DNA of 64,000 nt from Leptospira sp. B5-022 (GTDB lineage: Bacteria > Spirochaetota > Leptospiria > Leptospirales > Leptospiraceae), in assembly GCF_000347035.1 (NCBI RefSeq), contig NZ_ANIJ01000014.1, positions 1-64,000 on the forward strand, written 5' to 3'. A program made the translations under genes and the position numbers. Of the stretch, positions 59,583 through 64,000 are shown one piece after another; within the stretch, counting starts at the first letter, position 1; each line of letters opens with the position of its first letter. The notes under the pieces were generated by a model that searched no databases, was not told the DNA's origin, and saw only the letters and a list, made by a program, of their open reading frames with translations.

Positions 59583-60455
59583 ATGGACGAAAACCATAGG
59601 TCGATAGACTCTGGTCTCGAAGTGCGAACTTTTATACTAGACCAAAAATCCATTCGGACACCTTATTATAATCTAGCTTTAGAAGAGGCTCTCGCAGTCC
59701 AACTAGTATCCGGAGGATATTCCGGAGGGGTTCGGTTTTGGGAAGGACCGAGGTCCATTATAATGGGTCTTTCCGAAAAGCCGGAACTAAGCGCAGGAGA
59801 AGAGAACCGAGAAAGTTTTCTGACCGAATTTCAAAAAAGACGAATCCCAAAAAAACCTTCTGCCACAGATCCGGTGTATTTAGCCAGAAGAGCAAGCGGT
59901 GGCGGAACAGTGGTTCATGAGCCGGGATGGAATCTGAACTTCAGTCTTTTTGTTTCATTAGAGGCAAAACCTGAACTCTATCCAGTTGCCAACTCTTATA
60001 ATATATTCTTAGGTTTGATATCTTCCGCATTGAATAGACAAGGGCTCAAAACAAAATGTAAGGGCAAGTCCGACTTAGCCTTGGAACTTTCTCCGGATGT
60101 ATGGAAAAAAATTTCGGGTAACGCCCAGTTCAGGAAGAAGAACTGTATCGTGCAGCATGGGACCTTGATCCTGGACCCAAGGCTTATTCCTTTGGTGTCG
60201 GACCTCCTACCCCATCCTCCGGAAGAACCGGAATACAGAAAGGGCAGAACTCATGAGGAATTTGTGACCTCATTACCGACCTCTTTTTCGCCAGGAAAAT
60301 TCAAACAAGACCTTTCCCTTTTATTTGCGGATTATCTGGGGGTTGAAATTCTAGGTACCGAGACGGATCCTTCCTTCTTTCGAAACGTTCGCAAAGCGGC
60401 AGATCGGCTTTTCCAGGAAAAATATTCAGATCTAGGCTATATTCTGGGAGAATGA
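59583..60455 (+). CDS. lplA: Lipoate-protein ligase A family protein
   Basis: Predicted to attach lipoate (or octanoate) to lipoyl-domain lysines, e.g. SucB encoded in this window. 290 residues with the BPL/LplA fold: [48 protein letters not shown] and [20 protein letters not shown]. This last block is characteristic of LplA/LipL. The start is weakly supported: ATG 59583 has no Shine-Dalgarno sequence. A palindrome lies upstream. It precedes glyA by 28 bases. It could also be an octanoyl transferase. Confidence 0.86.
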   Translation: MDENHRSIDSGLEVRTFILDQKSIRTPYYNLALEEALAVQLVSGGYSGGVRFWEGPRSIIMGLSEKPELSAGEENRESFLTEFQKRRIPKKPSATDPVYLARRASGGGTVVHEPGWNLNFSLFVSLEAKPELYPVANSYNIFLGLISSALNRQGLKTKCKGKSDLALELSPDVWKKISGNAQFRKKNCIVQHGTLILDPRLIPLVSDLLPHPPEEPEYRKGRTHEEFVTSLPTSFSPGKFKQDLSLLFADYLGVEILGTETDPSFFRNVRKAADRLFQEKYSDLGYILGE

Positions 60456-60483
60456 TTCTCTCAAAACTCAAACCGAGGAAAAA

Positions 60484-61731
60484 ATGAAATACCTTCCCCA
60501 ACAAGACCCCGAAATTTTCAAAGCCTTACAAGCGGAAGACATGAGGCAGGAACAAAATCTGGAAATGATCGCATCCGAAAACTTCGTATCCAGATCCGTT
60601 TTAGAAGCCTATACTTCTACGCTCACCAATAAATACGCAGAAGGATATCCCGGAAAAAGATATTATAACGGGTGTGTAAACGCAGACATAGTCGAGTCCT
60701 TGGCGATCGAAAGGGCAAAAAAGATCTTCAAAGCAGAATATGCGAACGTTCAGCCCCATTCCGGTGCTCAGGCAAATATGGCGGTCTTCTTGGCAACATT
60801 AGAACCGGGAGATTCTTTTTTAGGAATGAACCTGGCCCATGGCGGACATTTAACCCATGGTTCTCCTGTAAATATCAGCGGAAGATATTATAAACCGATC
60901 CCTTACGGTGTAGATCCTAAAACGGAAACGATCGATTATGACGCTCTGGCGGCTCTTGCAAAAGAACATAAGCCTAAATTGATTGTTGCAGGCGCTTCCG
61001 CATATTCCAGAACGATCGATTTTGACAAGTTCGCAGAAATCGCAAGATCCGTAGGTGCAAAACTGATGGCGGATATCGCGCATATTTCAGGGTTAGTCGC
61101 GACAGGTTATCACCCCTCTCCGATCGATAATTTTGATTACGTTACCACCACCACTCACAAAACCCTCAGGGGGCCAAGAGGTGGATTAATTCTTTCTAAA
61201 TTAGAAAATGAGAAAGTATTAAATTCCAGAGTGTTCCCCGGGATCCAAGGTGGACCTCTAATGCATGTGATCGCCGCAAAAGCGGTGGCATTCGGAGAAG
61301 CGTTAACCCCCGATTACAAAAAGTATATCGAAACAGTACTCGAAAACGCAAAAGTTTTGGCGGAAGTATTCGTAAAAAGAGGATTCAGGGTTGTGAGCGG
61401 CGGAACTGACAATCATCTAGTCCTTTTGGATGTGTCCGTTAAAGGACTGACCGGCGCAAAAGCGGCCGACGGATTGGATGAGGTGGGAGTTACCGTGAAT
61501 AAAAACGCCATCCCATTCGACAAAAATCCTCCGGCAGTCGCTTCCGGAATTCGTTTAGGAACTCCTGCACTTACTACCAGAGGGCTTAAACCTTCCGATA
61601 TCGAAAAAGTTGGAAATCTGATCTGCGATTTCTTAGATAACCCTGATGACGAAAAGACAAAGGAAAAAGTTAAGGCTGGTGTAAAAGAGATCACCCAACA
61701 ATTCCCGATGACCGATTTCAGATTGGATTAA
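60484..61731 (+). CDS. glyA: Serine hydroxymethyltransferase
   Basis: PLP enzyme interconverting serine and glycine with tetrahydrofolate. 415 residues with the classic N-terminus ([19 protein letters not shown]), [26 protein letters not shown] with the PLP-Lys, and [26 protein letters not shown] precedes ATG 60484, giving GAGG 5 bases upstream. A 10-bp-stem hairpin after the stop codon marks the end of transcription. Glycine-cleavage genes are not in the window. Confidence 0.98.
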   Translation: MKYLPQQDPEIFKALQAEDMRQEQNLEMIASENFVSRSVLEAYTSTLTNKYAEGYPGKRYYNGCVNADIVESLAIERAKKIFKAEYANVQPHSGAQANMAVFLATLEPGDSFLGMNLAHGGHLTHGSPVNISGRYYKPIPYGVDPKTETIDYDALAALAKEHKPKLIVAGASAYSRTIDFDKFAEIARSVGAKLMADIAHISGLVATGYHPSPIDNFDYVTTTTHKTLRGPRGGLILSKLENEKVLNSRVFPGIQGGPLMHVIAAKAVAFGEALTPDYKKYIETVLENAKVLAEVFVKRGFRVVSGGTDNHLVLLDVSVKGLTGAKAADGLDEVGVTVNKNAIPFDKNPPAVASGIRLGTPALTTRGLKPSDIEKVGNLICDFLDNPDDEKTKEKVKAGVKEITQQFPMTDFRLD

Positions 61732-61739
61732 AATTTGCG

Positions 61740-61769
61740 ACTTCTCCGGGACAAAATTTCCGGAGAAGT
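61740..61769 (+). terminator. Transcription terminator after glyA
   Basis: ACTTCTCCGG (61740-61749), loop GACAAAATTT, CCGGAGAAGT (61760-61769), perfect 10-bp stem beginning 9 bases after the stop. It is followed by a pyrimidine-rich, T-poor tract (TATCTCTCCTTCT). Confidence 0.7.
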
Positions 61770-61858
61770 TATCTCTCCTTCTAAAATTCTTCCCTCTTCC
61801 TCTTTTTCCAACCCTGGAAACATCTTGACTACTTTATAATTCCATTTATTATTTTTAC

Positions 61859-63832
61859 ATGCTCATATTAGGTCAGGATCCCGGCAACCCTATCCTGATT
61901 TGGCCGGAGTTCTCCTGGACTCCAGTTATCAGCGGAACGATTTTTTTAGTTCTCTTATTTTCCGTAATCTTCCTCTTACAACGTTATTTACGCAGGCAAA
62001 ATCGGCTCGCATTGGAATACAGAGCGAAGATCGTTTCCAAGCTACGTCTCCATCATTTCAATTCCAAGGACACGAATCTTTTTCACACATTTTTGGACCA
62101 GGTTGATAACTCCGATCTAAAACGATTGGCGGAAGACCCTTCCTGGTATCGAAAATATTTTCTCCCCGAGTTTTTACAATTTCTTGCAGAACAAAGTAAT
62201 CTTCCCGCATGGAAAGACATATTGATCGTACATACTTTGGATCATTTGATTGAAGATCATAAGGCCATAGCTAAAAACTTCATTAGCGCAATTTTAGAAA
62301 CCGATTCAGAGGAAAGATTTCCAGCCTTATTAGGGATCCAAGAGCTGGATGAGAATTCCTTAAACAGAGCGATAAGAGCAAGGATCTATACTAAAAAAGT
62401 AGGGGCCACATTCTCTCTCACCAGATACGAAAGAATGAAGATCATAGTTCCGGATGAGAGTAAACGATGGCTCAAATCCGAAGCGATATTAATCTCACAA
62501 GAAGGTACAAATCTTACACTGCAGATCAAAACAATCCCGGAATTGGACCAAAAGAAAAGCGAAGAATGGCTTGAAACTCCAAAGACAAGTCCAGCCGGCC
62601 CCGCTCAACCAGGCGCCATACCGGACGAATACCTAAATAGTCTGGCACAAATTTTAGAATATTCAGGCCTGCATCCAAACACCTGCGAAGAGATATCTCG
62701 ATTAGTAAATGCTTATAAAGAACACCCGGGATTAATACGTAGAAAACATAGACAAGAAGATTATAAAATATTAATACGTCTGTACAATGTATGCTTCATC
62801 AAATTCCGCTCTCAAACGTCCAACGTCCCTAAGCCGGTACTTCTATTTATTCATTTTTTCTTTTTGGACGAAGGTTTACTATCCGCAAAAAGAATAGAGG
62901 ATCTGGAAATAGCCATTACCTCGCTAAAATCCCCCACAACCGATCACCAATACCGGGAAGTAAAACTCTCGGTCCATCTCCTGCCTGATTGGTTAAATTT
63001 GATACTGGCAGGCAAAAAGAATCCATCCCAAAATCATCTGGGACAGACCTACGATCAGATCCAAAAATCGAACCTGCGCTGGAATCAGGAAGCGGAAGCA
63101 AAGAATATAATGAATAATGAATATCTTTTGCATATTCTGGACTGGGAATTGGAAAACATACTTTATATGGGACTGTTGGGTATTTCCTTAAATCCGAATT
63201 TCGCTTACCCGATCCTTTCAGAAGATCAATTTTACGGATCCACAGAATCCAATCTGACTTTCGGCGATAAAATCCTATCGAATGCAGAAAAAGTTAAGCA
63301 GATAGATCCGAACCTTTTCCAAAGAGAAGTAAGCGCGATCTCCAATATGGACCCAAGCCGTACCGATCCGTTTAGAAAAGAATTTTCTGCGGATTGTATC
63401 CTACTTCCTTATAGCGGAAACAGAGGAGTCCTTTGGCAAGATACAAGTGTTGGCAACCAGGATTGCTGTAGGCTGTTATTTCCGATAATCATGACGGAAA
63501 ATGCTACATTAGTAGTCACCAAAACCCTTGGCGAATTCCGCTGGGAAACGGAAAGAACCATAAGAGGAAGAAAGTGGACGGATCCCGTACCTGCTTCCCT
63601 CACCTCGGAATATTATTCCTATTTGGAAAATTTCCAAAAAAATCCGAACCTAACCGTAGAAGCGAAAAAGAGAATAGAACAACAATGGATCAAGGTCGGA
63701 AAGAACATCAAAGATATGTTTAGCATAGACTATGCTTATTGGATACTTCTAGAGGCCGAAGGTAAACCGAGACTCAATCGGGTCGTTCGAGAAATCCTAA
63801 ATCGTTTTATTCCGATCCAAATTAAGTTGTGA
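61859..63832 (+). CDS. Large membrane-anchored protein, unknown
   Basis: 657 residues. One membrane helix near the N-terminus (SGTIFLVLLFSVIFLL, about residues 26-43), then a basic juxtamembrane stretch (QRYLRRQNRL) and a long cytosolic part. Residues about 185-240 (LTRYERMKIIVPDESKRWLK, then SEAILISQEGTNL) could be a PilZ-like beta domain, a guess from strand pattern alone. The C-terminal half has no motif that I recognise. No partner gene lies downstream within the window. ATG 61859 has no obvious ribosome binding site. Confidence 0.75.
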   Translation: MLILGQDPGNPILIWPEFSWTPVISGTIFLVLLFSVIFLLQRYLRRQNRLALEYRAKIVSKLRLHHFNSKDTNLFHTFLDQVDNSDLKRLAEDPSWYRKYFLPEFLQFLAEQSNLPAWKDILIVHTLDHLIEDHKAIAKNFISAILETDSEERFPALLGIQELDENSLNRAIRARIYTKKVGATFSLTRYERMKIIVPDESKRWLKSEAILISQEGTNLTLQIKTIPELDQKKSEEWLETPKTSPAGPAQPGAIPDEYLNSLAQILEYSGLHPNTCEEISRLVNAYKEHPGLIRRKHRQEDYKILIRLYNVCFIKFRSQTSNVPKPVLLFIHFFFLDEGLLSAKRIEDLEIAITSLKSPTTDHQYREVKLSVHLLPDWLNLILAGKKNPSQNHLGQTYDQIQKSNLRWNQEAEAKNIMNNEYLLHILDWELENILYMGLLGISLNPNFAYPILSEDQFYGSTESNLTFGDKILSNAEKVKQIDPNLFQREVSAISNMDPSRTDPFRKEFSADCILLPYSGNRGVLWQDTSVGNQDCCRLLFPIIMTENATLVVTKTLGEFRWETERTIRGRKWTDPVPASLTSEYYSYLENFQKNPNLTVEAKKRIEQQWIKVGKNIKDMFSIDYAYWILLEAEGKPRLNRVVREILNRFIPIQIKL

Positions 63833-63978
63833 TCTCTTCTCACGCATGCCATTTAAATCGAACGGAAAGTTCAATGTAAAATGCAAAAATATGTTTTCAA
63901 TATCGGATCATTTTATTTCCATATTTTAATGCCGACCTAGTTATTCGGCGTCAGAAGTAAAAACGGAAGAGATTCGAA

Positions 63979-64000
63979 TTGAAATATCTATTCTCTAAAA
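63979..64000 (+). CDS. Possible 5' end of a next gene (cut by window)
   Basis: TTG 63979 is preceded 7 bases upstream by GGAAGAG and opens KYLFSK, as in a signal peptide. Only seven codons are visible, so this is a guess. The preceding 146 bases hold nothing else. Confidence 0.25.

Overview
The window looks like a stretch of a Leptospira (spirochaete) main chromosome, most likely from a non-interrogans species. The grounds are a moderate GC content, many short spirochaete-type lipoproteins (Cys following a weak lipobox such as FTQC, FVSC, GISC or LGAC), an SpvB/VCBS/Rhs giant protein of the kind leptospires carry, and numerous short uncharacterised proteins. No tRNA, rRNA, CRISPR array, transposase or phage gene was recognised. 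The genus assignment rests on recognising protein families and was not tested by a search.

Layout. 1-2680: two blocks of a dispersed hairpin-rich intergenic repeat flank an APC permease and a small membrane protein. 2679-6293: a lipid module (fatty acid desaturase and HHxxxDG acyltransferase) with a membrane-anchored AraC regulator. 6535-8063: a decayed enoyl-CoA hydratase followed by an intact acyl-CoA dehydrogenase. 8060-12289: GH18 hydrolase, Cys-rich exported protein, SDR with an AraC regulator, VOC protein and a hypothetical. 12412-14381: bcp-pepA. 14445-18241: matrixin lipoprotein, lytic transglycosylase, ferredoxin/MBL protein and a periplasmic solute-binding protein. 18360-24311: acetoacetyl-CoA synthetase, PTPS/QueD-family protein, DUF1858 protein, DUF4180 protein and hypotheticals.

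24556-30697 is the cell-elongation operon mreB-mreC-mreD-mrdA(PBP2)-rodA, read leftward, with Ppx/GppA divergent from it. 33284-34673 is a divergent mddA-like methyltransferase/MarR pair with twin operator-like palindromes. 34951-39030 encodes a soluble PAS histidine kinase, a CheY-like regulator and a hybrid kinase. 39271-45137 is the 2-oxoglutarate dehydrogenase operon in the order sucB-lpdA-sucA plus a DUF6941 protein. 45278-49621 holds PBP1A, an MBL hydrolase and a rhomboid-like membrane protein that has lost its catalytic histidine.

49690-57579 is the most accessory-looking part: a 2377-residue SpvB-VCBS-YD/Rhs protein with a unique C-terminal domain, followed by two paralogous small lipoproteins that could be cognate partners. 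57834-59326 is a two-gene unit (SGNH-hydrolase lipoprotein and predicted outer-membrane barrel) preceded by a 24-bp perfect palindrome. 59583-63832 ends the window with a lipoate ligase-family protein, glyA and a large membrane-anchored unknown.

Most likely sources of new biology are the Rhs locus with its lipoproteins, the MarR/MddA switch, and the SGNH/barrel unit. The rest is mainly conserved housekeeping.
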